Shown piece after piece: positions 10,330 to 21,893 of a DNA stretch of 64,000 bases. The notes beneath the pieces were generated by a model. It made no database searches and was not told the DNA's origin. It worked only from the letters and a program-made list of their open reading frames with translations. Numbering within the stretch: position 1 is the stretch's first letter; the number at the start of each line of letters is the position of its first letter. Source of the stretch: Mantis religiosa (lineage: Eukaryota > Arthropoda > Insecta > Mantodea > Mantidae); NCBI GenBank assembly GCA_030765055.1, contig CM060952.1, positions 176,396,903 through 176,460,902 on the forward strand. Direction: 5' to 3'. Made by a program: the position numbers and the translations under genes.

Positions 10330-10630
10330 CGAGACTTCCAGAAACAGCGATCTTCGTATAAAAAGGGGCTGCAGTTGGCGAGTCAGTGAATTCTTGGCGA
10401 GCAGCCGGAGGAGCGCCGTGGTAGTGAACGGACTGGAAGTCTGTGTACGTGCATCAGAGGAGCTGTACGTAATTGTGAGTGCAGAGTGAACCTGTGACAG
10501 ACGAACTGGAAAATTGTAATTGTGTGCTCTATGTAATTTTGTGTAATTGGCAAGTGTTCCAACTGTAATTCGGTGTAAATAAAGAACATTTTGAGTTTGT
10601 GCAATTGGACTCTTAATTTCACGAACCCAC
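10330..10630 (+). promoter_or_regulatory. pol II promoter plus early poly(A) signal: possible solo LTR
   Basis: TATAAAAAGG at 10357-10366 is followed about 30 bases later by an initiator-like GAGTCAGTGA (10379-10388), about 190 bases of moderately GC-rich leader, and AATAAA at 10578-10583. A TATA-start-polyA arrangement within about 230 bp is what the U3-R-U5 of a compact LTR looks like. I could not define matching ends or a target duplication, and no gag/pol is nearby, so a solo LTR or short non-coding gene are both possible. Confidence 0.4.
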
Positions 10631-10639
10631 AAAGTCACA

Positions 10640-12479
10640 ATATTCCCAGAAAATCTAAGAAACCTACGCTTTATTTATCATGAAAACAGTTTATGCTTAC
10701 ATTACTTTAATCAAAGTTTTTAAAATCATATCTGAGAAAATCAAAATAGTGATGCATTTTCCACGTAAGTGGATATATGGGAACGGAAACCTTCTATAGA
10801 GCCTGGTCGTGGGCTTACGGTGTGTACCAAGTTACACAAGAAATCAACTTTTGTGCTTATGATGTTTATAGACGCAGACAGATGGGCTTCATACACAGAG
10901 AGAAAACAGTCCTTGTTTCTCTAAAAATGTATTTTTGGGGGTTGTAAGGCTTCAGAATATGTGTCTCGTAAAATATCAATGTAGAGTTTTTGGATGGTAC
11001 AGAATTTCCTCTACTTGTAAATGTAATAGGAAAGTAATACAAATAATGGATCCACAATAAGCAATCAACATATTCACAAAAAGAAATGTGTTAGGGTCAG
11101 TGGCTTTTCAAAGGACAAAAAGGGAAAAAATTGATTCCTATCAAAGTACAAGAAAAAGATGAAGAATATGGAGCTAACAACTTTCACCACAGTTACTTAA
11201 GTTTCGATTAACTTATTTAATTAGAAACTTCTATAATGTAATGAACAATTTTGAGGTTCTCTGCCCATAAATAAGCTCTGTTTGGATATGTATGATAGGA
11301 TAATATATGAGAGAAACTTAAGATAACGTGTATACATTTGCAATCGAAGACAAAGGTGGTTTATTGCCTAGCACATTGGGGGAATGTGGTCACACCTTTT
11401 CCATCTTAGTTACGAGAAAATGCCTGGACGTCGGACGTGCATTATAATAACAATGCCTGGGATACACTCCCAGCACTCGTCAGTAACAACGTTCATGTTC
11501 GATTCAAATATACGACGACTTTAAGACAAACATGTCGAGCCTATGCCACATGCTGACATCAGAACATCTCCACGCCCCTGCGCAGCAGACCTTATGGCTG
11601 CACGGCGTCCCTACATTTAAGGTGTCAAGGGTAGAAGAAACCGCACTGACCCTTGCATCTTCACACAGTCGGAAAACAATGGGATGAAAATCTTCCTTCC
11701 CGATATAATCCGTATGCTCCACCCAGTATGAAGATCTCTCAGCAAGACCTGACACCCTATCATTATCAGTTCCATAGTCCACTCCCCCTCCCGTAACACA
11801 TTGGATACATACTGAAAATGAAAATGCCGCTTCTCTTAATAAACCCTTCAGCTGTGCGCCTACGCTTATTAACATATCGGTGTTTAAGTATTCCTTTACA
11901 ATAAAGATATCATTGTGGTTGATGGTTTAAACGCAGGCCACCTCCCTGGGCTTATGGAACATAATACTTTAATGCATATAATGGAATGCTCGGATGTCAA
12001 CGTCTCCACGCATCTTTAATTTATGTACAATCCTTCAGGGTGGTATCCGATACACGTCCGAAAACAAAAACAAAGCAAGGTGGAAAAGAGAGAAGAAAAG
12101 AACCAGCAAGTAGTTCTGGATAAACCTCAAAGTCTTGAGTACTTTCTCCTGAAATTTCTTTAAACCGACGTTACATAGTTTCTGCTTTTAGTGAAATTTT
12201 TCTATTTTGCACATATTACGCAGCGATCACGGTGTGGCTCTACTGGAATCTATATTGTTGTTTTATAATCTAACTTCCTTTATTGCGTAGGTTATGATTC
12301 GGAGGACGAATGAATGAATTACCCCGGCTTTACACATTTAAAGATATAGAATTTAGATTTTTCAGATAAAGTAAACCCCTTTATAAATGTTATCTTGATA
12401 ACTCATCCTAACCAAGGATTGAATTCGGTAACTTGTAAGTTAGATACGCTATCCCACAACATAGATTGTTGTTGTTTGG
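10640..12479. other. no recognisable gene
   Basis: AT-rich. The minus-strand frame at 11504-11875 (123 codons) is one of the longer unassigned frames here; it has several cysteines (CIQCVTGG, KVCCAGAWRC) but no domain I recognise, and may be chance. Confidence 0.35.
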
Positions 12480-12705
12480 TAATTTACGTCCTTCAACGTT
12501 AAGTCATATCGGACGATGAATGAAATGGGTGAAACGATGCTCAAATAAGTCCGGGGTCCCTGGAGCTTAGAGCTACCCGTCTTTCAGGATAAGGGAAAAC
12601 CCCGGAAAAACCTTATCCAGTTAACTCACCCTGACCGAGATTCCAACTCAAGACCTCTTGAACGTGCGGCAGATACGCTACCATCTACGCTACCGAGGCG
12701 GGCAC
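12480..12705 (-). repeat. SINE-A copy, near full length
   Basis: Plus strand begins AATTTACGTCCTTCAACGTT (3' end of the SINE), runs through CTTTCAGGATAAGGGAAAAC and CCTTATCCAG, and ends with the tRNA-like head GCTACCGAGGCGGGC. The B-box is altered (GATTCCAACTC), so pol III activity is doubtful. Confidence 0.88.
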
Positions 12706-13276
12706 ACAACGTGGAGGTGGGCTACATTCATGTTGAATATTTTTCCATTATGACTATTATTGTTTAATAGTAATTGGTTTTATATTTCTAAACTTTGAGG
12801 TCACCAATATGATTTCTCAACACAGCAGCAGGGTTTCCCTATCCTGAGAGAAGGAATATAAAATAAACATAAGCTTTATGGTGCTTCGACTCTTTTAAGC
12901 ATCATTCCAAATATGGAATTATTGCATCGATATAGCCTAGACAATTTAGAAAATAGAAAACAAAGAAGAGAGATGAAAGTTATAACAAAGGAAAAGAGCT
13001 ACCGATTGTCACTAAACCTTTGGGAAAATAAAATTTGTTTATAGGTAAATACTTAATACCTTCCAGTGGAAAATTATGAGCACATGGACGGTTTTCTGTA
13101 TCCTTAGCTCTCATACTCAGCATCTAATTTTAGATTATAAATCTATGGTATAAGCTTCGAAAAATTATAAATAATAAACTTAAGATATTTTAGATAAGAT
13201 GTGACAAATAGCATCAACAAGAGAAGGACAAGCATTACAAAATTTATAAAACAGTGACCACTCCAGTTTTAATCTG
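12706..13276. other. no recognisable feature
   Basis: AT-rich, no open frame of note. Confidence 0.4.
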
Positions 13277-13500
13277 ATGAAGTGTGCCATTTGTTTACCT
13301 TCCGGCGCTTTTTTTTTTTCTTTTCCTTGCCTTCCCGTTTCGAGGCGCTGTTGTTTCTTGGGCTCGCTTCGGTTCCCCGCTGTTGCTCTCTGGGAGCGCT
13401 GCGGTTCCCGAAGCTTCTTGTGTGCACTGCCTCGACTCGGGAAAGGAGTTGGTGCTTCGTGCTCGTTGCGTTTAAGTCTGGGGGTAAGTGCTCCAAGTTT
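13277..13500 (+). promoter_or_regulatory. CpG-rich segment ending in a consensus splice donor
   Basis: A GC- and CpG-rich island of about 220 bp within AT-rich flanks, beginning after a T-rich run and ending at GGGGTAAGTG (GT at 13484-13485), a good 5' splice-site match. It could be a promoter with a short non-coding first exon, or the 5' UTR of an unrecognised retroelement. Three overlapping plus-strand frames (13277-13530) are all open, which reflects composition more than coding. Confidence 0.3.
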
Positions 13501-14800
13501 TGGGTTTTGCTAAAAATTCTTTGTGTTTAGATGATCACTTTTGGTGAGCCATGATAGTTTTATGGACTCTTCCCTTCAGTTCCGGGAGCAGAAGCTCTTT
13601 TTTTTTCTTTTTTTCTGGGCCTAGAAACAAAGGGGTTACTGCTAGCTGCTTAGAATTTCTACATCGCTAAATGGGGGACGGAATTTTACTGTTGGCTTAC
13701 CCTGAAGTCACTTATGTATTCAATGGTTTTGGTATGTTATTCATGTAGGTATGTATACTCAGTTATTTGTTTGGGTAAGTGCTTTCTGTGCAACTACTGG
13801 CTAGCATCATGGGCAATTTAAATGTTTTCTGGGACCCTGGTTACCGTCATACGTTATTATTGTTCTTTCAGGAGTAAATGTTCTTTACAGAGTAATTTTA
13901 TAACGATTGTGATGCTCGCTGTTTCCTTGTGCTATTTAAACGGAGCACATATTGTTATAATGAATAAGTTATATTTGTTGTAATCAAGAATTGTAATAAT
14001 GAATTAAAGCATTTGAATTGTTTATTGGGGACAACATTGAGTAGATCCTTTGTATGTCGTGTACCCTAACCTGGACCTTTTAGATTTAGGGTTTGTACGG
14101 CCATAATTCCTCACATTAGTTTAGACTGTGTAGGAAGTATTAAGGTGTGTTGTGTGCGGCCTGGGCCGGCCATCACAGAGGTGAATCTCAGAAAATAACC
14201 AAAAACAGAGAAAGAAAATATACAAACTGCAGAGATAAATTTTTAGGAAAAGCAAAATATTACAATAATATATCAGTCAGAACATTAAAACATAACAGCA
14301 TAATTAAACATAATATTTCCACAAGTTAAGATAGCTGTACATAGAAAAAGCAACAGCGAATGCAATATATCCATTGAACAGAGAATTATAAGATTACTTA
14401 AGCAAATAATGAAATAAATCCAGATGGAAAGGAAGAAATAGAACGATCTAGAATGAAATGGTTTGGAGAGAATGGCTAAGGCTGCGAGAGCAATCTTTGG
14501 TAGTGAAATTAAAAAAAATTACACGCATCTTGTTTTGTATTATATAGCACTACGTAGGGAGAGGAAGTGCTGTACTATATTCCAAAATATCTACATCGAG
14601 AATTATGTTTGAAAAAGCACTTTGTGGTTCTCGAAAAGCATAACTCATTTACGGAAACTGTTAAACCCTAAACCTATTATTTGAGTTCAGCAATCCCCAG
14701 CATACGACACAACGTTTTACAGGAAAGTCCTCCTAATTCTAGATTATAATTTAAGTGTAGAAATAGTGATCACTTATTTTCTCAGAAACCCTTTTAATAA
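13501..14800. other. unassigned sequence
   Basis: 13.5-14.1 kb is T- and G-rich on the plus strand, as for an intron or UTR following the candidate donor at 13484. 14.2-14.8 kb is AT-rich with no signal. Confidence 0.3.
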
Positions 14801-15059
14801 ATTTGATTAAAATATTCTATGTTTAACATATTGATATCAGAAATAAAATATGTTGGACTTTTTGTTTGTTTGTTTGTAGATATCACTTATAAACTTATTT
14901 ATTGCTCTGAACTTGTATCCAATGAAATCTTAGAATATGGAGAAAACCCAGATCTTAAGTGCTCAAATTCTGATACAGTTTCGATACTGTTGGCCAGCTA
15001 CGAAATATTCCATAATACAGTCTTAGGTATTCTCAAAGCATCAAAGGACATGTTTGAGG

Positions 15060-15245
15060 GTTTACGATTCATGCTCTTCATTTTTCCTTCCCTCCTTCCC
15101 TTCATAATTCTCTCTTTTGTGCTTCTCTTCATATCTCACTCTATTTCCTCTGCTTTCGTCCTTCCTTACGTCCCACCCTCCAACTTCCTTCCTTCCCTCT
15201 CTCCCTCGCTCCTTCTCTCCCTCCTCTCTTTCATTCATTGTATCT
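15060..15245. repeat. CCTT/CTCC-type pyrimidine-rich low-complexity tract
   Basis: Plus strand is dominated by CTTCC, CCTT and CTCC words, with the purine-rich complement. It produces long apparent frames in both directions (plus 14819-15325, minus 15062-15382) that I do not accept as genes. Confidence 0.85.
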
Positions 15246-15387
15246 TTCTCTCCAGCATAACTGCTACCACGAATAAACAATTTATGCCGTTTATCAAGGT
15301 TGCTTATTGGGACACAATCGCTTAGTAAACATACCGTTTTGTGAATCACGTCACGCGACGTCACGTCACATGCATAACACAAATGCT

Positions 15388-15433
15388 GTTTTGGTCATTC
15401 GTGAAAACATCTGTTTGCACGAATGACCAAAAC
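15388..15433. other. perfect 16-bp inverted repeat
   Basis: GTTTTGGTCATTCGTG at 15388-15403 pairs exactly with CACGAATGACCAAAAC at 15418-15433 across a 14-base loop. It could be a hairpin in RNA, a footprint of inverted termini, or the remnant of a palindromic duplication. No flanking duplication was seen. Confidence 0.9.
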
Positions 15434-16370
15434 GACATCTACCGAAGTTCAAAACTTTCAGAAAGCTAAAGGAAGCTATGCTTTAAACGAAAACTTTTTC
15501 TTAACTTTCATTTCATCAAAAATGACCATCGGAATTAATATAAATGTATGTATTTAAAATAGTTGCGGGAGTAAATGTGTACACTGGAGGTGTTCTAGTA
15601 TAGCCTTGGGTATCTGCTTTATTTAGACTGGATTTTATATCATTCTGCCTAACTGAAAAATCAGAGGATAGGCAAAACGTTACTAAGGAAAACTGTTGAT
15701 CTCGTAGAAACACATAATTAGTGAAAAGTCTTTCTAAATTTAGCATTTTTAAGTATTCTGTTTAAAAAATGTACTTCATAAAGTGTAATTGCATCTCATG
15801 GTTACATATGAATTTCTGTCAATTTTCTCGGCTTTCTTTATTAATACATTTTGATAAAATAAGCGTGTGCAAAAGATATGTTTCAGAAAGGGTATGAGAA
15901 ATAGAGTTAGTGTCTCCTATTCGATTTGTTCAAAGAATGGAGTAAACACTGTACGTTTTGTAAATGAAGACGTTTATTGTTCCAGAACTAAGAACAAATC
16001 TTAGTCTATGGAGAGGAAGAGGAGGAGGAAGTAGGAGAATTTGATATTTGAGGTGAAAGACCTCGAATTTAAGATTCAATCGTGTGTTGTTGGAGATGTC
16101 CGTCAGATTAACATTCGGGCCTTCTACTGAACGTCCGTATGTTTTTTATTGTCATGATGCAGTTTCAAATTTACAAAGTAATGCTAATTTCATTTCCATA
16201 TATACATTAAATTAATTTTGTGTCATTTCAAACTGAATTGAAATGCAAATAAAGTACGTGTTGAATTAGTTATCCTATTGCATGTTTATTTATTACATTT
16301 ATTACTCCTCAAAGCAATGTTATTGCAACTTTAAAGGATGATCTGTAATTGCTCACAAATCTCATAAATC
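15434..16370. other. no recognisable feature
   Basis: AT-rich spacer; the minus frame at 15516-15746 has no recognisable motif. Confidence 0.4.
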
Positions 16371-16657
16371 TTATACCCGATTTCACCAACAGATGTTCAA
16401 AACGACGTTAACAAATGTAACGTAACAATTGTAACAGCGCTAACAAAGCTGTTAAATTTCTCGCATTTCACCAACCTGATTTCTGAAAATGTTAACAAGC
16501 ACGTGCTTGTAAATATTACAGCTATAGAAGGCTATGGATGATTCTTATTATTTTCTGAATGTACTGCGATGTGCTTTTGTTTTCATTTTCGTCTGCACAT
16601 AGCTAAAATAATGGCGGATAAACAATAAACAAAATCTGTGGAACAAATTTCTCATCG

Positions 16658-16786
16658 ATGGAGAAAGATTTGTTAACTGAATTGGTATCGAAGTATAAGG
16701 ATATCGTAGAGAATAGGAGGAGGGAAGCGATGAATGTAATAGAGAAAAATGTAACGTGGGACAAAATTGGAAACGAATTTAATTAA
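16658..16786 (+). CDS. Myb/SANT-like DNA-binding exon of Harbinger element
   Basis: 42 codons from ATG at 16658 to TAA at 16784-16786. Begins MEKDLLTELVSKYKDIVENR and includes NVTWDKIGNEF, matching the first two helices of the Myb/SANT-like domain in the accessory protein of Harbinger elements, including the tryptophan of the second helix. The real protein is longer, so either an intron follows or the frame is truncated. The accessory protein normally binds element DNA and aids transposase import. The frame is intact here, unlike in copy 1. Confidence 0.6.
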   Translation: MEKDLLTELVSKYKDIVENRRREAMNVIEKNVTWDKIGNEFN

Positions 16787-16954
16787 AATGTTTGTGTTAT
16801 TGATAGAAACACGAAACATCATCTTCAGTATTACGTAAATTTAAAACAAGCAGCGAAGTAAATGTCAGGAGTGACTTGAACGTTAAAGATGGGAGGTGGA
16901 CAGTGTATTATCCACATAATTCAGTGAATTATAAAATCGAAAAGTTATTAAAAC

Positions 16955-17165
16955 TTGAAGCAAAGCCGAGATTGGCATATTCCTTTCGATACATGTTCTA
17001 AACCCTCTTGTACTTCCGCAGTAATCTTCATAGGAACTTGTTTCGACAGTCTAACCTCTGAAGATAATTCTCTTCTGATGGCTCCTCAAAATCATTTCTC
17101 CTCATAGGCCGTACTCTGTTACGAATACCATTTAGACGGTTTTAAATATAGCAAATCGACAACAA
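16955..17165 (-). pseudogene. Harbinger transposase N-terminal stub, copy 2
   Basis: Homologous to the plus-strand stub in copy 1: minus strand encodes the MRRNDFEEPSEENYLQR-type arginine-rich start and the following SKQVPMKITAEVQE-like helix, then stops. No catalytic domain. Confidence 0.55.
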
Positions 17166-17358
17166 CAGCTGCGTTCATGCCCGCCATCTTGACTATTTAC
17201 AATTGTTAAGGACTTAACATCAGACATTTGATTTGTTAGTTTAACAAGAGATTTAACACGAGTGTTAAGTTAACACTTGTTGGTGAAATGTAATTTTTGT
17301 TATAGCTATTGGTAAACCCGTGTTATGTCTTAACATCTGTTGGTGAAATCGGGCATTA

Positions 17359-18750
17359 GAAGTTGTCCTTGTCTCTGCTATTCACTCGAAGTGTTCAATT
17401 GCTCTGATACACTGAGTAGCCCTCAATTCATAAACGCAAGTGTTGTTTAGATGCTAGCTTTTCTAACATTTCTTCACTCTGTGCTTTCAAAGCTAATTTT
17501 CTTAGGATTTTACCAGAATCTCTTGTGATAGCGGATTTCTTGGCATTCTCTCGCAGTAGCGAGAGTGAATATCAGAGTTGTTTCTTTTTTAAATTAAACA
17601 TTCTGTAGCCTTAAATGGTTAATTTCTATCATTTTCCCTTGGCTGTTGTCGATTTATGGTCTATTTTGATTATATTAATCACTGTCATCATTTCTGATTA
17701 CTATGTTGTATGTTGCCATCGAAGCCTCTCGGAGATTATCTTGCCTATATCCATTCTCGGAATCTCTCAGGTATATCAGATCCTGCATCACTGATGCTGG
17801 TACCATGTTACAGTATAGGTTCCGAGAGCTATTGGCTAGTAGGCTAAAACTCCGCAAGAACAAGAGGATGGTCGGAGGTGGAGCTTACAGAGATTCGTTT
17901 AATTTTAATTTTCGATCCCTAGCCTGGAACTGTTGGGCGAGCCATGTAATAGAGACCTACGTAATAATAATTCACGTTTTCTGCTGGACAAAAGCGGAGG
18001 GGGAGGTGTGTACGTACACCACATGCTAGGATACGGCGGTAGCCCCTCGGTAGTTGAACCTTGCTGCTATACGATTCAGATAACGTTTTGGCCCAGCGAA
18101 ATGAAGCTCTGGGTCCAAGCCAACCAGTCTGCCATATGGTGTCGTAAATTTTAAAATGCTGGTTGTTGCAGCACATATATTATGTAGCGCACTTAAAACT
18201 GAATGTAACTGGAGTGGCGGCCACAGTAACCGGGCAGAGGACCTAATGAATAGCGAACGGGCGATTTAATATGAAGAACACAATTGCTTTCGGCTGTGTG
18301 GACAGTGTTTAAATTATTTGCTAGGAATTTTAAACTCGTGAAGATCAACGCGAGTAATAATGTTTAATTAAATGAGATCATTTGCAAGGCTCCGTTCATG
18401 GACACTGACTTCATAGGATACTTTCACAGAGATTAGCTAGCTGATATTTCATATTTTGTTTGACCCCTCTGTGTAAAAACAAAGGTATGAGCACAGGAAG
18501 GGTCTCTCATCAAAGGTAAACTCTACGTAGTTCTAACAGGCGAGACAGTTATCCTGCAAAAGTAAAAAGCCTACCTGCGAGCAAATGAAGACTAACAACA
18601 GTAGGGAACAACAACAATAGATTTATTGAATGTTCTTCATTGATAATTTTCTTCGTTCGAAGGAGGGGACAGGTTAAGAAATTGCATTTTAAGTATAGCA
18701 TTTGGAATATTTGGGTCACAGTTGAGAAACTAATCAAAAATATGGTGATA
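17359..18750. other. no recognisable gene
   Basis: The plus frame 17703-18029 (108 codons) and a GC-richer patch at 17880-18160 were examined; no domain or repeat partner was recognised. Confidence 0.35.
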
Positions 18751-18754
18751 TATG

Positions 18755-18955
18755 GCTCATTTGGTTAGAAGCTGGCGGATTGATTGTAAGGCCGCGGGTT
18801 CAAATCCCACCTAGACTGAGGCTTTTAAGTATGCCAAAAAGTAATAGCCCCATGTCAGTAAATTTCCTGACAGTAAATTTAGCTCTTTCAAGACGAAATT
18901 CTGTCATGATGCTGTATTTAACAATGTCCTTAACAGCAATAAATAAATAAGATGA
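18755..18955 (+). repeat. tRNA-derived SINE with (AATA)n-type tail (SINE-F)
   Basis: Head GGCTCATTTGGTTAGAAGCT with A box TTGGTTAGAAG and a perfect B box GGGTTCAAATCCC (about 18798-18810), then a body containing TGTCAGTAAATTTCCTGACA and an ending CAATAAATAAATAAG. A-box/B-box spacing is tRNA-like. A related body fragment (GGCAGTAAATCTATTG) occurs near 35958. Confidence 0.65.
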
Positions 18956-19049
18956 TTAATTATGCATGTTTCCTCCTTTCTCACGCTAGTCGCTTTTAAG
19001 ACTGTGTTCTAATGAACCTCAACGACTGTCTGATTAAGCAACAATTAAT

Positions 19050-19435
19050 AGTAAGTTCCTTGACTTACCGTTTTGACGTCACATATTACCAGATGTGATG
19101 GGGGGCTTAGTACCTTCACCTGCACAAGATCCTTCACAAGCCCCCATGCGGGAGGATGAGCAAAGGGATACATGATGACCAAACCAGGAGTCACAACGAA
19201 TGAGAGGACTGGGTTCCTAAGATTTCCAATTTGAAGCTCCCCGATGGTATCTAGTACAGTCGGCTCCCCTGCCCCATTCAGGCTTGAACATCCCAAAAGG
19301 GGCATGAGCGGCCGCAAAGAGGAGACTGCCCCGTCGATGGTCGTACGTTTACAGAGAAAACCATTTTCTCTGCCATGCAACACCGAGACTCTCTTCGACA
19401 CTTACAGAACTGAATCGACCATGCAGATTACAGGG
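19050..19435 (-). repeat. SINE-D copy, minus strand
   Basis: Complement aligns with the SINE-D body at 52.9-53.2 kb: GAGTCTCGGTGTTGCATGGC, TTTCTCTGTAAAC, then the GC-rich middle and the GTGACTCCTGGTTTGGTCAT and CCCGCATGGGGG end. Lies head-to-head with the next copy. Confidence 0.6.
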
Positions 19436-19469
19436 TATTTTGACGAGAAGTGATGTGAAATCTAGGGAA

Positions 19470-20345
19470 GCGTCCCAGGATTCGCCCCGTGACCTGGAAA
19501 GACTCCACGAAAAATCCATTGGTCAAAAATGTGAACTGACTGCGGGCCACGAGCGAAATCACCTGTGATGGGTTCGATTCTCTTGGCCGAACTACTTGAC
19601 ACATGGCCTTTTCGGGGGGGGGGGTTCTCGTGTTACCAGGCGCATGCTGGGTAGGTTAATTACATCCCCCGAATTTCCTGTCCCATCAATTTATCTCCAT
19701 TATAATTTCACATCATCTCTCATCTGATGGTCGCTTTCAGGGTAGAAGAAGCGTCGGTGGGAGTCTCAGCGTCGCATGGCAGGATGATATGCTCATGGTA
19801 AGCATTTCCTCCTCCGGTGGGGCTGTCCGGTCTCCGTAGGCCATTTCCGCAACCCGGTGATTGGGATGCAAGTTGTATTATGGTGTCGGAAGTTTCCAAC
19901 TGGTCAGTTGCAGAGACCCTGCCGTCTGCATTATCGTGTTTTTTTTTTATTTTTTTTTTTTATTTTTTGTAATTTTACGTCCTCCAACGTTAAGTCATAT
20001 CGGGCGATGAATGGAATGGGTGAAATGATGCTCAAATGTGCCCAGGTCCATAGAGCTTAGAGTTACCCGACATTCGTCTTTCAGGATAAGGGAAAACCCC
20101 GGAAAAACCTTTTCCAGGTAACTCACCCCGACCGAGATTCGAACTCGGGAACTCTTCAACGTGAGGCAGACTCTCTACTACCACGCTACCGTGGCGATTA
20201 TCGTGGTTACTTCGGACGGCCGCCCTCTGTTTCTTTGCGCCTTATCCTTACTCCTAAGGGTGCCCCACTAAGACTGAGATAAAGTTTGGACCTCCGTGCC
20301 GAATCCTCTCTGTAGCATGGACCATTCCAGTCCAGGCTTTCCCTC
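19470..20345 (+). repeat. SINE-D copy, interrupted by a SINE-A insertion
   Basis: SINE-D phrases in order: GGGTTCGATTCTCTTGGCCG (B-box-bearing head, about 19570), TGCTGGGTAGGTTAATTACA, TCATCTCTCATCTGATGGTC, GGGTAGAAG and GTCTCAGCGTCGCATGGCAG, ending at GCATTATCGTG. The rest of SINE-D (GGTTACTTCGGACGGCCGCC onwards) resumes at 20205 after the inserted SINE-A. Confidence 0.8.
19939..20196 (-). repeat. SINE-A copy, full length, nested in SINE-D
   Basis: Starts on the plus strand with a T-rich run (the complement of the A-rich tail), then TAATTTTACGTCCTCCAACG, the body and the head ending CTACCGTGGCG. The B-box complement GATTCGAACTCGGG is intact. Flanked by ATTATCGTG at 19930-19938 and 20197-20205, a 9-bp target duplication inside SINE-D, so this insertion is younger than its host repeat. 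Confidence 0.92.
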
Positions 20346-21506
20346 TCCCGATGACTACCATTTTAGCGTCATGTTTTTAGACACAGTTGGCAAAGGCACA
20401 TACGCAGACACATACAACTGGCATTTTCTAAACTGACGCTATATTCATGGGACTTTAAAACACGAAGAGAAATGCACGTGTGTGACATATTTCGAAACAA
20501 AAACCTTCTCAAGAAAAAACCCACTAACAAATGTGTAACAAGCACCCTGGAGAGATTGGTGCGGATTATCAGGTCACGTCATGCAGTAGGAGTGACAGGT
20601 AAATAAAATGAAACTTCACGTTGGGAATAACCGGGTGCTTCAAATGGGATTAGAAAATGAAAGTGTTAGAATGTAAAAGAAGCAAACACAGATCCATCTA
20701 CCTTGGAACGTATGCATATTATACTTTGTGGCAGATGCAAATCTAAATTGCACATTGTACAGCTGTTGAGAAATAACACAACTGCACCTGGACGTTCTTA
20801 TTTATAACAACTTAGTTAAGATCCCCAGAACTGAATCTGGAAAAGAAAATTCTTATAAGAGCACTTTTCTGTTATAAGTTGAACATGTAAAACTTTTTCT
20901 AATGCTTTCTTTTCCTTCTGTAGTTTATTGGCGAATATAAAAACTATTTTTATTGAAAATCCATTTTACTTTCTATTTTATAGAGATAAGCCGTCGCATA
21001 TATAGCTGTACTATACACTTATTTATAGACACAAACGTAATAGCGATAACCAAAGTTTAAGAGCTGGATGGTATTATCCAATAATCCATACTTTTTCTAT
21101 GCAGTCACAAGAAATAACTGAATATCAAAAGTATTTTAAAAGAATTACCACGAAATTTCAAGTAATTGATATCTTGGTTCTAACTAATGTAACAGAAATT
21201 GCATGGAATTACGGTTTTTTTTCAACAGTTATATTCCTTGTTTATTAAGTTCTCATAAGTAGTTTAATGTTAATCAACTGTAATAGATGATAAGCAATTC
21301 CTTTCGAATGACGTGAACTTCTCAGTTATTCCTAGGAAATTAAATATATACACTTCATTAATATGTGAATATCTTTATGATATGACATATGAATAAAAAT
21401 AGTTGGATATATTGTTTAAAAAAACTGTCTGAGATAGATTGCTCAGATGTATATACATACATACATATACGCACCAAGACACAGCTTTCTCTCAAATACT
21501 TTTTTT
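20346..21506. other. no recognisable feature
   Basis: AT-rich sequence without repeats or open frames that I can name. Confidence 0.4.
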
Positions 21507-21589
21507 ATTTGAGTTTGATTTATGAGTCACTATGTTTACACTCAAACTTCACTTGTATATTTGAAACGTTTTCAAGATCATTTGATCTC

Positions 21590-21875
21590 ATCCTCAGCTG
21601 TTTGGTGACTAAATGAAGCTTCCTCTTCTTCCACTACTACGGAGCTCCGATGACTCTGCCATCTGGTGTTAGGGGCACTAAGTTTTAATACTTCATTTAA
21701 TGCCGGGATTTCAAAATTTATAACTTTATCACGGTTTTTGTTTATGAATATTTTTTCCCAAATATCCAATTCTATGGGTGTACTTAAAAATTTAACAGTT
21801 TAATGTTGTGGCCAATGTTGTGGTTTTCTGTCCAAAAATGGTGTGAAACTGCAGATTTTTCTGTTTGTTTCAACT
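21590..21875 (-). pseudogene. Penelope-like GIY-YIG C-terminal segment, left arm
   Basis: Minus strand reads QTEKSAVSHHFWTENHNIGH, then after a frame change LDIWEKIFINKNRDKVINFE and LNEVLKLSAPNTRWQSH. The pattern SAVSHHFWTENHNI followed by ELDIWEKIFI resembles the C-terminal half of the Penelope endonuclease (A-S-H---TGH-I...E...IF). No YIG half is included. Ends at a hammerhead-like CTGA...GAAAAC motif (complement 21561-21600). Confidence 0.55.
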
Positions 21876-21893
21876 TAATGTTCCTCTGGTGTA

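Larger units (their letters stand above)
16374..17355 (-). mobile_element. PIF/Harbinger-type DNA transposon, copy 2
   Basis: Same family as 2414-3896, inverted relative to it. Left end TACCCGATTTCACCAACAG and right end CTGTTGGTGAAATCGGGCA form the inverted repeats; TTA flanks at 16371-16373 and 17356-17358 are the target duplication. Contains an intact 42-codon Myb/SANT-like frame on the plus strand and a transposase N-terminal stub on the minus strand. Only one copy of the 175-bp segment that is expanded in copy 1. An internal near-repeat of the terminus (TTTCACCAACCTGATTTCTG at about 16467-16486) lies inside the left end. Confidence 0.88.

Noticed and set aside
14819..15325. 168-codon plus-strand frame with hydrophobic, serine-rich segments
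   Set aside because: Most of it is translated pyrimidine-rich low-complexity DNA; the opposite strand is open too; no domain.
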